In this document: one piece after another, positions 9,201-16,946 of the stretch
Layout: each line of letters starts with the position of its first letter
How positions within the stretch are numbered: the stretch's first letter is position 1
Assembly (NCBI RefSeq): GCF_000350485.1
Contig: NZ_AORV01000028.1
Span: 62,001-126,000, forward strand
Length of the DNA: 64,000 nt
Source of the DNA: Ruminiclostridium cellobioparum subsp. termitidis CT1112
GTDB taxonomy: Bacteria; Bacillota; Clostridia; Acetivibrionales; DSM-1351
Reading direction: 5' to 3'
The notes under the pieces: generated by a model
Database searches by the model: none
The model's input: the letters and a program-made list of their open reading frames with translations, nothing else
Told to the model about the DNA's origin: nothing
Program-made: the position numbers and the translations under genes

Positions 9201-10412
9201 TACATCAGAGCTTATATTATCCTTAATGCTGTTAACAAAGCTGTTTGTACTTGATATATCTTTATCAGTAGCCACTATCATGTCCACCTTGTCAGAAGGC
9301 CTTTTGACATTTTCCTTTATTTTGTTTACAAGACCGGTTACGTTTTTCTGTCCTATGCTTCTGCCGTCAAAGCTGGATTCAATCAAATCTCTCAAAGATA
9401 TATTTTGAGCTGCACCGTTAAATGTCACCGGATACTGTGGATTTGTAGTTAAATTAGTGTTCTCCAAGGTATCCGAGCAGATGGAATATACCCTTGCTTC
9501 ACTATCCTTAACAAACTTTCCAAGATTACTGTCGTTCCGGAGCTGGCCCAATCTGTAGTTTGATGCCAGGTGCGAAGTGTAATAGTTTGTATCCTCGTTG
9601 TTAAGAGCAAAAATTACAAATGTGTCTGTATTGCTGGGAACTTCATAATTTAAATTTGATAAATCCCAGCCGGTTACGGAATTTGTTACCGTTGTATCCT
9701 GAGAGCCTTGAATTGACCAGGCTGTGTCATATGTAAAAGTAGGTTCAGAAAAAGATATACTGAGTTCCTGGACAGCACCATTCGGATAGTAGTATGCGTA
9801 CTGTGTAGTAATCGCAAATTTACCGGCACATATACCGGACGCATTCATAAGTGTCCATTCATAGTAATCCCTGTTCCCCATTTGGTTTGCAGTATCTGTT
9901 TTCAGAGCTGACTTTATATATCTGTTGGGAACACCATAAGGTTGGGTTGGAGTTTGTCCTTCTGGCAGTTCGATAGTAGTTGAATATACGAAATTATCTG
10001 TAACCTGTGTATTGTTAAAATCCTGCCTGCTAGTTTGTCCGTAGGGGTTTACAGACCAGGTATAACCTGTTTTTTTGTAAGTAGCATAACCGTTTATACC
10101 CCAGTAGTTTATTGTAATACTGCCCTGCTGGGTCCCTATTGTTTTGTCAGGCGGACTTGCATACTCAATGTTGATTTTTGCATAGTTGGCAAGTTCGCTT
10201 CTCATACTAGTTAATGCGTTTTTTAAGTTGGCGTTCTCTGCGCCGGCATAATCCGTCAATACAAGTAATTTGACTTCACGACTCTTTTCAACCGTGAAGT
10301 TTGCTACAGGAGCAGTATTTTTCATCTCCTGAATATTAAAAGCCAAAGCTGAGCTTTGGCTTATTAGTGTTATTATTAAAATCGATATAAGTAAATAATT
10401 AAATTTTTTCAT
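6216..10412 (-). CDS. Giant secreted protein with beta-propeller-like and Ig/PKD repeats
   Basis: A 1398-aa exported protein with an N-terminal signal peptide (MKKFNYLLISIL... SSALA). The first 400 residues contain alternating Rossmann/vWA-like stretches (VKLLVLTDY, DTFVIFALNN, VDMIVATDK). From about 440 to 830 are at least eight short repeats of the type 'x-x-T-x-D-G-x-x-Y-x-x-G' (for example ATDGKIYS, KNDGALWVCG), as in RCC1-like propellers. Ig/PKD-type beta domains fill about 1030-1390. The ATG at 10412 has GGAGGA 6 nt upstream. It follows the 786-aa protein gene by 14 nt. Probably a surface or adhesin component; no enzymatic motif was seen. Confidence 0.75.
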   Translation of the reverse strand: MKKFNYLLISILIITLISQSSALAFNIQEMKNTAPVANFTVEKSREVKLLVLTDYAGAENANLKNALTSMRSELANYAKINIEYASPPDKTIGTQQGSITINYWGINGYATYKKTGYTWSVNPYGQTSRQDFNNTQVTDNFVYSTTIELPEGQTPTQPYGVPNRYIKSALKTDTANQMGNRDYYEWTLMNASGICAGKFAITTQYAYYYPNGAVQELSISFSEPTFTYDTAWSIQGSQDTTVTNSVTGWDLSNLNYEVPSNTDTFVIFALNNEDTNYYTSHLASNYRLGQLRNDSNLGKFVKDSEARVYSICSDTLENTNLTTNPQYPVTFNGAAQNISLRDLIESSFDGRSIGQKNVTGLVNKIKENVKRPSDKVDMIVATDKDISSTNSFVNSIKDNISSDVDFKTNVVNMDFLEDVDTWKKYVTKGDYKSYSQYNTDATLLLCGNGELWARGSNLIGGNYQGNEVYGLFGQSTTTKTYSSFIKIATDVKDAYFYNSSSGYSIYIIKNDGALWVCGANGVTFNSRLGYDMPIQYQEFTNTYWTGVRSLAFDVNEFWVMYMVTDTGVYKRVLNWDNSMVPVAKDPYAPANTQYILGVGGSSLYYISNDGNIDYTYWSNGSPQRPLYHSGKLPYPIKDLSTARDAARQAVILCTDNKVYNLQGQVSINIPIKQAIMGKSTYGVTYLVATDGKIYSNTSGGWSTYNVPAADKILFIQDNSGATGGLVVRTLSGEIGYIGRLNYENIFKTDITTTYDAARYYANNGGGVPTVFDASVGDTAADYLQIGDHFAYVNKQGNICYVNCDYLGMDAYGLYKYKYTTVNCGKVDSAFDITTKPVKAFSKSKIFNTQLRDGSERYFIYISDNVKKDTYFHAPSDYLLLDNLDSTVLNYLNANRFNIYVVSPAEVRDLKLQYPYIPVNRQQYSLRELIYNSVMDSAFCKDENTVRTLIVRKYDTFTKQGSTTLTLLVNEESVRYNQIYSDFEHDPKYSDKWQYTHDPTYFDNSNGMDSNSGKWITEPLYTFSKVGKYTVVAQFRDNPKDDNRFDNYRLWSNVSAPATIIVHRRPIALFTVSSRYNETTKLCTLRANNTSYDLDHQISRSDKGIAQSSFEYKLSTDSTWLSGLPTNVPVNKTYNMRLKARDIEGAWSNYYYQDFTTVPVNSNEPPEVTITKSLSYVYEGDDLVLYMKPTDPDNDNMDLVLEEKKDSGSWKTVFTKTACASGSTQTYSITKIPAGNYQYRVTVIDPDGESGSASLSFTAYPLGINGVVDHTPIWKMNWINYNKHLQSIGKPIFGNETFFTGEKYILSATTTKISPESSITASNVSVKIVERNYSPVLLTKQSSNTFTGDMWNEDMKGTRWRGKQATFLFTVTYSNGTMKTDTVVTNIIDDDYFRVKMSF

Positions 10413-10426
10413 AGGTGCTCCTCCGT

Positions 10427-12787
10427 TTACCACCCTTGCACATAACTGCTTTTATAATCACTCTGCAATAGAAGTTCCTTAACGGTTTCTGAATCGGGAA
10501 TATCCTCGTATACCTGTAACGCTTCGGTAAATTTTCCAACCTCATATGACCAGATTTCTGCTGTAGAATCGTATTCACTGTCAACCACCAACCTGATACC
10601 GCTTGTAAATGGATCGGTACCTGTGTATGGATATATGGTTGTTTCATCTGCAAATGCTGCTGCCACTCCGGAGCCCTGGGCGAGATCATTGTCACTGTCA
10701 TACCTGGCAGACCATATCCTTTTACCTATGGGATCACCATCGGGTGAGGTTGAAGTGCAAATAACAGGGATAACACCATATTTTTGCAGGGTTTTATCAA
10801 TAGGATTTTCAAATTCACGTATATTGCTTTCTGATCCGCTGAAATCTGCTACAGGTGCCAAATCCTCAACTACAGTAATAGTCCTGTCAACAGTATTTGA
10901 ATAATGGACAGCACTGTTAAATACATAAGTATTAGTCATAGACACAGTTATTTTATATTGACCGCTGTCCCTGGCCTGAAATTGTATGGTTTTTTGGCCT
11001 TTTAAAACAGAAATAAAGGCGAGTCCTGTATTCTCCCAGGCTCCGCCTTTATATAAGTAAGCAATACTATTAACATTTTTATATACCGTACCATTTTCCA
11101 GCCTTACTCCGTAATCACCGGTAGCTCCGGTGCCATTTACAGGCTGTATGCTCCATGTAGTCAGGCTCCAATCAATAGGAAACCTTGTCGCTGATTTACT
11201 TTTAGAGGTATCCAGTGTTATTTTTCTGTTTTCCTTAATTTTATCCGCCAGGACATCAATATTTACTTCTGGCTTAGGCTCTATTATTTCAATGATGCTT
11301 TGGTCATAGCCGGAACAATTACCATCGTCAATAACCTCCAGGCTAATAGGGTATGTTCCAACTTTGGGATACCACACCGTCCCTTTATCAGTATCTTGTT
11401 CAGCGTTATTCAGATCATTTGCCCACGGATTATCATTGTCAGTTCCATATGTTCCTGGTACTTCCCATACGTATCTTTCTATGTATCCATCAGTGTCATA
11501 TGACCGGCTGCCGTCAATTAATACATCATCACCTGCATAGGCCACGGCCGGATTATTAATAATTGCTATAGGATCATAGTTTATTTTTGGTGGTGGTTTT
11601 ACCGGCGGAACTGTGTTGTCAACTTTATACCAGAAATATACATAGGCATTTTTATTCGTTGATGATAATGTCACTGTCTGTGAAGTTGCAGTTTCCATTT
11701 TTGACTTGTCCGGGACAGAAGTTGAGAACGTCTGATATGAACCCTGCACCTTGTATGCTGTTACAGGGGTGTATGTAACTGTTTTAGCTTTTCCGTATTC
11801 AACGCCAGGTATTTCATATGTTGCTTCTGAAATCTCTTTATTTGTATCTATATCAAGCCCCTTTACGTAGATGGTTCCCGAATTCGGTGGAGGATCTATT
11901 ACATAAACTGTATGTACTTTTGATTTATGTGTATCTCCTCCTGTTGCAGCGTTACGGCCTAATAAATAAAAAGTATGTGGCCCTAATTCATCAAGCTTTA
12001 CCGTTGTTTCAAACCACATTTTATCATTATAATCATCAGAGGGATTGCCCTGCTCTTCAAGAAATTTATCATCTACAAACCCTCCGATATGATGTACACC
12101 TGTTCCCCATCCTTTGAATGGCACAACTGTTCCACGCAAGACTGTTGAACCGTTAACCGGCAGAGTAATTTCCACATTTGGATCTGGCGCTGGAACAGAT
12201 TCTGGTGGTATTGGTACAGTTAACTCAAAATAGTTATCTTTGGTGTTGCTCTTAAAGGTGTCAGTAAATTCAGAAAAATTAGAATCTATATCTCCCTTAT
12301 TGTATGCGTAAGTATTTGTAGCTACCATTTTCCCATTTGAAATAGTATATTTGCGAATTATTGCATTTGCAGTAACAGTGCATCCTTGTTTTACTATTTT
12401 ATCGAAGGTGGCCTTATCACTTACAGCATCACGTATGCTTTTAAAGCCTTTAATACCTGATGTCAAGCCTATATAATCCGGTGATAAAGCGAATTTAAAA
12501 TCCTTACTTCCACTCGTAAATTTTACTTCTGTTAACTCCAATGAAACTGAAATTGACCCTTTAGAATTACTAAACTCAAACTGCCATCCAACACAGAAAG
12601 CTTGTAATGGTGATGTAGATGGCACGGGGTTAACTGTCATTGTTAAAGCATTGTGCCCCGCGCCATCACTATTTAACTTCAATACTGTGCTTCCACTAGT
12701 TCCAGCAAATACTGGTGTAAATGTATTAAATAATATTAATATAATTATTGCCATAGTTGAAAATGTTTTAGTATGTATATTATTCAT
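10427..12787 (-). CDS. Large secreted PKD-domain surface protein
   Basis: A 786-aa exported protein with signal peptide (residues 1-28, ending TPVFAG). After a cohesin/beta-sandwich-like N-terminal region comes an Ig-like segment (about 200-295), a MucBP-like segment (about 303-390, GTIYVKGLDIDT... FWYKV), then PKD-type domains (about 405-505 with DPIAIINNPAVAYAGDD; 515-635; 640-735). Prolines (PPVKPPPK) link domains. ATG 12787 has AAGGAG 8 nt upstream; a GTG three codons earlier overlaps that site. It lies between the SLH gene and the 1398-aa gene in one operon, suggesting a shared surface complex. Confidence 0.78.
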   Translation of the reverse strand: MNNIHTKTFSTMAIIILILFNTFTPVFAGTSGSTVLKLNSDGAGHNALTMTVNPVPSTSPLQAFCVGWQFEFSNSKGSISVSLELTEVKFTSGSKDFKFALSPDYIGLTSGIKGFKSIRDAVSDKATFDKIVKQGCTVTANAIIRKYTISNGKMVATNTYAYNKGDIDSNFSEFTDTFKSNTKDNYFELTVPIPPESVPAPDPNVEITLPVNGSTVLRGTVVPFKGWGTGVHHIGGFVDDKFLEEQGNPSDDYNDKMWFETTVKLDELGPHTFYLLGRNAATGGDTHKSKVHTVYVIDPPPNSGTIYVKGLDIDTNKEISEATYEIPGVEYGKAKTVTYTPVTAYKVQGSYQTFSTSVPDKSKMETATSQTVTLSSTNKNAYVYFWYKVDNTVPPVKPPPKINYDPIAIINNPAVAYAGDDVLIDGSRSYDTDGYIERYVWEVPGTYGTDNDNPWANDLNNAEQDTDKGTVWYPKVGTYPISLEVIDDGNCSGYDQSIIEIIEPKPEVNIDVLADKIKENRKITLDTSKSKSATRFPIDWSLTTWSIQPVNGTGATGDYGVRLENGTVYKNVNSIAYLYKGGAWENTGLAFISVLKGQKTIQFQARDSGQYKITVSMTNTYVFNSAVHYSNTVDRTITVVEDLAPVADFSGSESNIREFENPIDKTLQKYGVIPVICTSTSPDGDPIGKRIWSARYDSDNDLAQGSGVAAAFADETTIYPYTGTDPFTSGIRLVVDSEYDSTAEIWSYEVGKFTEALQVYEDIPDSETVKELLLQSDYKSSYVQGW

Positions 12788-12799
12788 ATGTTTCACTCC

Positions 12800-14083
12800 T
12801 TACTCACATAAACGAACAGCAGAAATAGCATCCATCCCAGTAAATTTTAATCCGGTTTCCTCGGGATAAAAAGTTATTCTATAATCCTGCTCATACCATG
12901 TATTAAGTACAATTTGTTTCCCTGTTGATCCCACAATTTCAGATTTTAATACATCATCACTTGTAGGACTTAAATATCTATATTTTATTGTTCCCCTTAA
13001 TGCAAAATCACCATCATCTTCAATTATTATAAGTCCAGTACTTGTTTGAAACTTTCCTTCAGACACAAATTTATTATTCTTTACATATTCTATATTTCTT
13101 TTCATGTAATTGATAATGAATACCTGATCTGCAATTGATTTAAAACCCTTCTCCAATACATCTAATTTTCTATAGTCGGCATTGTACCAAAGATTCATTA
13201 TATCATTACCAACCCTTACAACTTCATTAGCAAGTTCATCCTCAGTCATTCCATATTTCGCACCCCAATTCTTCATGAAGGTGGTTTCTTCTTTCAGATA
13301 TTTGTTGCTCTCATATACAGAACCTTTTTTCAAGTAATCCTTGTTGTTTAAAAGTGATGGAGATATACCTTTTACACTTTCCTGCCAGGCAGCATATTTT
13401 TCAGCTTCTTCTTTTTTTGCTTTTTCTTCTTCTATTCTCTTGTTAAGGTAAGCCATTTTATCCAAGTTGTAATCATAAGCATTTACAATTATTGTGGCAG
13501 TCTCTGCCCTGGTTATTTTTGTTCCTGGATAGAAATAACGCTTATCTTTATCCAGTGATCCCTGCATAAGATAGTTTGAATATGCTGCTGTCGAATACCC
13601 TTTATTGTCTTTAACATCAGTATATGGTGTTTCCATCTTTTCATCAGCCGAAATATTCAAAGCTCTGCACATCATTTCAACAGCCTCTAACCTTGTAATT
13701 GCATAATTAGGATAAAACTTTTGATCTGCAGGTATATCAATAATTCCGTTTGCCAATGCAGCTGTTATATATCCGGATGCCCAGCTCTCCCGGGAATCAA
13801 TAAATGGATTTCCCTGCATCTGCTTATATCCTTTGACATTACACAGGAAAGTGACGAATTCTGCCCTGGTTACGGAATTATTTGGTCTGTATGTGCCATC
13901 TTCATACCCACCTGTAATTTTTAAATCAGCCAGCTTTGTAACATATGTGAAGTACCAGGACGTTGATTTAACATCCTTAAAGGTTGTCTTTATATCTTGT
14001 GATGCATTTACCTGTATTTCCGGAAATATTAAGATAGATAATGCTAATAATAGTACTATTACTTTTTTGATTAAGTTTCTCAT
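12800..14083 (-). CDS. S-layer-homology (SLH) domain protein
   Basis: A 427-aa exported protein. A signal peptide (1-28) is followed by three SLH domains at about 35-83, 93-142 and 154-203 (FKDV...WYFTYVTKLADL, NNSVTRAEFVTFL, ITRAETATIIV), which bind pyruvylated secondary cell-wall polymer. A charged coiled coil (209-235) leads to a unique C-terminal domain of about 190 residues with no recognised family. First gene of the surface operon with the two large secreted proteins; it probably anchors them to the wall (inference). Confidence 0.9.
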   Translation of the reverse strand: MRNLIKKVIVLLLALSILIFPEIQVNASQDIKTTFKDVKSTSWYFTYVTKLADLKITGGYEDGTYRPNNSVTRAEFVTFLCNVKGYKQMQGNPFIDSRESWASGYITAALANGIIDIPADQKFYPNYAITRLEAVEMMCRALNISADEKMETPYTDVKDNKGYSTAAYSNYLMQGSLDKDKRYFYPGTKITRAETATIIVNAYDYNLDKMAYLNKRIEEEKAKKEEAEKYAAWQESVKGISPSLLNNKDYLKKGSVYESNKYLKEETTFMKNWGAKYGMTEDELANEVVRVGNDIMNLWYNADYRKLDVLEKGFKSIADQVFIINYMKRNIEYVKNNKFVSEGKFQTSTGLIIIEDDGDFALRGTIKYRYLSPTSDDVLKSEIVGSTGKQIVLNTWYEQDYRITFYPEETGLKFTGMDAISAVRLCE

Positions 14084-14161
14084 ATTAAATTCTCCTTTGA
14101 CTCATGTAAAATTTGATTTGACATATGTTTACTTTTGAAATGAATTTGGTATAATATTATT

Positions 14162-14262
14162 AAGGAGATTGAATGTCCACATAAGTGGCAGTCAACTCTA
14201 CATCATGACAAGATTTTTAATCTAATCACTCTGTGGGTCAGACAGGGTGATTATTTTTTTCG
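14162..14262 (+). ncRNA. Candidate antisense antitoxin RNA (RatA/SR4-like)
   Basis: On the plus strand an extended -10 (TGGTATAAT, TATAAT at 14150-14155) with a weak -35 (TTTACT, 14128-14133, spacer 16) predicts a start near 14162. An intrinsic terminator at 14224-14259 gives a transcript of about 100 nt that converges on and overlaps the 3' end of the toxin gene. This is the layout of type I toxin-antitoxin loci such as txpA/ratA. Transcription is not shown by the sequence alone. Confidence 0.6.
14224..14259. terminator. Shared terminator of toxin mRNA and antisense RNA
   Basis: An 11-bp stem (14224-14234 with 14242-14252; one G-U pair) with a 7-nt loop. The plus strand continues with ATTTTTTT, so it is a good terminator in that direction. 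The toxin stop codon lies inside the right arm, as in known type I loci. Confidence 0.8.
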
Positions 14263-14358
14263 CTCAATAAGCTTGATTATAGTAATAATCAAGGAGAGAA
14301 AAGATATGAGAAACATTGAGAACATTATCATTAAAGATATTGTTTCGAAAGTATTCAT
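14251..14358 (-). CDS. Putative holin-like type I toxin, 35 aa
   Basis: Small ORF starting MNTFETISLM, followed by one hydrophobic helix (residues 7-31) and a basic end LIERKK. This is the build of TxpA/BsrE/'putative holin-like toxin' peptides of Firmicutes, which insert in the membrane and are controlled by antisense RNA. GGGAGG lies 8 nt before the ATG. The toxin promoter, overlapping terminator and opposed small RNA promoter are all present. A small hairpin (CTCTTTT/AAAAGAG) lies just before the ribosome binding site and may limit translation. Confidence 0.75.
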   Translation of the reverse strand: MNTFETISLMIMFSMFLISFLSLIITIIKLIERKK

Positions 14359-14465
14359 ACCTGCCACCTCCCTTCTCTTTTGTAAAAGAGATGCAGAGAT
14401 GACTACCACCCTTTACATTCAATCCCCTTAAAATTGGCATTGAATAATATTTATTTCTTACCTAT

Positions 14466-14494
14466 ATTTTACCATAAAAAGCCTCTGAAATCAA
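14466..14494 (-). promoter_or_regulatory. Toxin promoter
   Basis: Minus strand TTGATT (14489-14494), 17-nt spacer, TAAAAT (14466-14471). It predicts a leader of about 100 nt before the toxin ATG. Confidence 0.65.
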
Positions 14495-14559
14495 GCATTT
14501 TCAGGCATTACAGGAATTATTTGTATTTATTTTCAGTATCCCTGCTTTTACTTTTAGCA

Positions 14560-15051
14560 TTAATAACCCACGATTTCATGTGCTGCACTTCGCACATTTT
14601 GTGTTTCGTCAATGACTCCTTTAATTGTATATCTTGCCTTGCCGGCATTAATTGTAACCAATACCGAGGGCCTGTTTACTGTAAATTTATAACCGGTATC
14701 TGGATCAGTAAAGTAATATGGATAGGTAGTATTGGAATCATCATAAAAGTATACGTTGTATGATATTTGATCCCGCCAGTAGCTTTCTGCAACCGGTATA
14801 AGACTGTCGTTGGTCTTCAGCATTGACTTTATTATAGCCTCTATTGCCTTATGCCCTTCAGCCTGATTAAATACAATCCTCCCTTCACTTTCTTCCCAGG
14901 GGTCAATAAACATTGCAGCAGCTACAGATGCTTCTTCTGTCGTTGTCCTGAGTTGCATGTAATACATATGATTCAGGTTGTAATCATGGCAAAAAAGCCA
15001 TACAAACAGTGAAAATATAAAGGCTGCTAAACCAAATAAAAATGCTTTCAT
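14560..15051 (-). CDS. TadE/TadF-like single-span pilus-associated protein
   Basis: A 163-aa protein starting MKAFLFGLAAF with one N-terminal membrane helix (1-22) and a soluble remainder. It resembles minor pseudopilin-like proteins by layout and context rather than by clear homology. It overlaps the upstream TadE-like gene by 4 bp (ATGA coupling). It is the last gene of the Tad-like cluster. Its N-terminus is like those of three neighbouring proteins (MK-x-FL). Confidence 0.55.
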   Translation of the reverse strand: MKAFLFGLAAFIFSLFVWLFCHDYNLNHMYYMQLRTTTEEASVAAAMFIDPWEESEGRIVFNQAEGHKAIEAIIKSMLKTNDSLIPVAESYWRDQISYNVYFYDDSNTTYPYYFTDPDTGYKFTVNRPSVLVTINAGKARYTIKGVIDETQNVRSAAHEIVGY

Positions 15052-15464
15052 GGTGCCGGCACCTCACTTAAAACAAAACTGGATCGTACCGCCGTTGCCT
15101 TGTTATCACTGTCTGATATTCCCCAAAAGGCAGGTACTGCAACGATTTTTCTTATTGGAATCCGGACATCGTAGTTTATTGTCTCTCTATCATCAAATAC
15201 ATAGGTTCTATATTTTCTGGTAGTTGTTACGTTAATATATATATCGCTCTCAGATAAATCCGGAAACTCATTTATCAAATCCTGCTTTAATCTATCTATT
15301 GTCTCTTGTTTGAAGTATCCGTCAAGTCTGGCGGTTTGAGCCGCTTCATATACTACGTCCGAGAACTTTTGCAGCCGACGTTCGTTTGATATTTCGAGAA
15401 CGGATTGCAGCGGAAATACAATCAGTAATAGTATGATTGCCAGACCGGCCAAGAAATTTTTCAT
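15048..15464 (-). CDS. TadE-like single-span pilus-associated protein
   Basis: A 138-aa protein (ATG 15464) starting MKNFLAGLAIILLL, with one N-terminal helix and then a mixed alpha/beta domain ending SEVPAP. The position after TadC and the small peptides fits a TadE-type minor pilin. The ATG is favoured over an upstream GTG, which would overlap the purine-rich ribosome binding site (GGGAG). Confidence 0.55.
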   Translation of the reverse strand: MKNFLAGLAIILLLIVFPLQSVLEISNERRLQKFSDVVYEAAQTARLDGYFKQETIDRLKQDLINEFPDLSESDIYINVTTTRKYRTYVFDDRETINYDVRIPIRKIVAVPAFWGISDSDNKATAVRSSFVLSEVPAP

Positions 15465-15547
15465 TCCCCTCACTCTCCCATTAACATTAATAAGGGGCAG
15501 TAAATCTGCTTACTACCCCTTACTATGTATCTCATTATGGTTTTATT

Positions 15548-15703
15548 TCATGGTTTTATTTCATGCATCTGCTGAACGGTATTTTTCATTACGTTTCCCG
15601 TTTCTGATTTTAAAGAAACCGATTCACCCGGTCCGCCCAGAATTAATACAAACAGCATGGTACCCAGCATAATACCCGCTATGGTTACAAGAAAGTCCTT
15701 CAT
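15548..15703 (-). CDS. Small membrane protein, Tad cluster (51 aa)
   Basis: MKDFLVTIAGIMLGTM then a hydrophobic helix (5-22), a GGPGES turn and a short polar tail. AAGGGGTGAG lies upstream of the ATG. It is a clear paralogue of the next 53-aa gene (both start MKDFLV and have Gly-Gly after the helix). Candidate pilin-like subunit; no classical prepilin-peptidase site is visible. Confidence 0.6.
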   Translation of the reverse strand: MKDFLVTIAGIMLGTMLFVLILGGPGESVSLKSETGNVMKNTVQQMHEIKP

Positions 15704-15716
15704 ACACACTCACCCC

Positions 15717-15878
15717 TTATGGCTTAACCTTGGTGGTCATTTCAGTTGTTACATTGTCAAAAATGGTTTTCGACTTACCGGCCAGGCTTGAACTGTCATT
15801 ACCACCTGTTCCCCAAACAACTACGAACAAAAATACTCCTAATAACAGTCCTGCAAGTAATACTAAAAAATCTTTCAT
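15717..15878 (-). CDS. Small membrane protein, Tad cluster (53 aa)
   Basis: MKDFLVLLAGLLLGVFLF... WGTGGND, then a polar tail (SSSLAGKSKTIFDN...). One membrane helix. AGGAG lies 9 nt upstream of ATG. Paralogous to the 51-aa protein 13 nt downstream. Size and layout suit a Flp-type pilin or assembly factor; the specific role is not known. Confidence 0.6.
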   Translation of the reverse strand: MKDFLVLLAGLLLGVFLFVVVWGTGGNDSSSLAGKSKTIFDNVTTEMTTKVKP

Positions 15879-15923
15879 GATAAAAATCTCCTCTCAAATT
15901 TAAATATTATTATGTTTGTTCTG

Positions 15924-16019
15924 CTACTTTAATAAGAAATATAATGAAACTCCGGCTGCTCCGACTACAAAACCAACTATAAACTTTATGGTTAAGATTA
16001 AAGTCTTGCTTTCTTTCAT
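15924..16019 (-). CDS. Small membrane peptide, Tad cluster (31 aa)
   Basis: MKESKTLILTIKFIVGFVVG followed by AAGVSLYFLLK. It is a single helix with a very strong ribosome binding site (GGAGGAGGTGG, 4-5 nt spacing), directly after tadC. The strong initiation signal suggests high expression, as expected for a pilin-like subunit or holdfast peptide. Confidence 0.55.
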   Translation of the reverse strand: MKESKTLILTIKFIVGFVVGAAGVSLYFLLK

Positions 16020-16048
16020 GCGTCCACCTCCTCCCGGTAATTGAAGTG

Positions 16049-16936
16049 TTAAAATAACAATTGCTTGAGAACATCGAAGCCATCTATTCCTACAACAACT
16101 GCAAGGAAATTTAAACAGATAGAAAATCCTGCAGCCAAAGCTAACCCAAATACAAAATTTCCTTGTGCTTCCCTTGATACTTTTACCGCGGTTTTTCTGT
16201 CTTCTTCCACCTGGTTCTGAAACAGTTCGATTTGTGAGATAAATTTATCCGGCGGTATATAGTCCAATTTAGCCAGGAGGCTGGCCAGGGACTTAGCGGC
16301 TTCCGTTCCTATGGAATTTGAAAAGTACTCCTGGCCTTCCTTTTGCCTGCCTTCACACCAAAACCACAGCAATCTTTGGAAATGAGGTTTTGTAGCCTTG
16401 GTAAACTTGGTTATTTCACGAATGATATACTCTGCGGATAGCGTTTTATTTGATATGGAAATGGCAATGTTTTTTAACTGACTGAGGCATCTGTATATTT
16501 CAACATTGCTTTTTTCCTTTTTTCTTTTGCTGATTCTTTCAATCACAATATAAAATGGACTTTTAACTCCCAGTAATTTCTGGCAGGGCATTGTTGCAAT
16601 GAATGCAAGAATCCAGAGGATCACCAGGAGATTGACATTTATACCCCTGCTTAATCTTTCGTAGCCCATATAAGCAAGCCACGATAAGAATATTGGATAC
16701 CTGATCAGCTGATATAAAAAAGCAGGCATTTTAATTCCTGCCTGCTTCAATAAATAATCAGCGTTTGTATTTGTAAACTCTTTTCTAAACCATTCAGCAT
16801 ATTTTGTTAAGCTCCTCCTGGTTACATCTATTGAAAATTTAAGTCCGGCCTCATACCTGAAGGATTTTTTATACAAAACAGCTCCAATTATAAAAATCAT
16901 AAGTATTACTACCAAAGGAAAAATCTTTAAAATCAT
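16049..16936 (-). CDS. tadC: TadC-like inner-membrane platform protein (T2SSF domain)
   Basis: A 295-aa protein with two N-terminal membrane helices, a cytoplasmic helical T2SSF-type domain (about 120-230) and a C-terminal membrane helix (FGLALAAGFSICLNFLAVVV). The pair tadB/tadC forms the platform of Tad pilus systems. ATG 16936 has AGGAGG 6 nt upstream; the longer start would overlap tadB. Here tadB and tadC lie 10 nt apart. Confidence 0.78.
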   Translation of the reverse strand: MILKIFPLVVILMIFIIGAVLYKKSFRYEAGLKFSIDVTRRSLTKYAEWFRKEFTNTNADYLLKQAGIKMPAFLYQLIRYPIFLSWLAYMGYERLSRGINVNLLVILWILAFIATMPCQKLLGVKSPFYIVIERISKRKKEKSNVEIYRCLSQLKNIAISISNKTLSAEYIIREITKFTKATKPHFQRLLWFWCEGRQKEGQEYFSNSIGTEAAKSLASLLAKLDYIPPDKFISQIELFQNQVEEDRKTAVKVSREAQGNFVFGLALAAGFSICLNFLAVVVGIDGFDVLKQLLF

Positions 16937-16946
16937 TTCTATCCTC

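Noticed and set aside
10399-10701. 100-aa minus-strand ORF overlapping the surface proteins
   Set aside because: Lies in another frame over the end of the 786-aa gene; composition is out-of-frame-like.
14285-14430. Plus-strand ORF MRNIENIIIKD... antisense to the toxin
   Set aside because: It mirrors the toxin gene, whose RBS, promoter and terminator fit far better.
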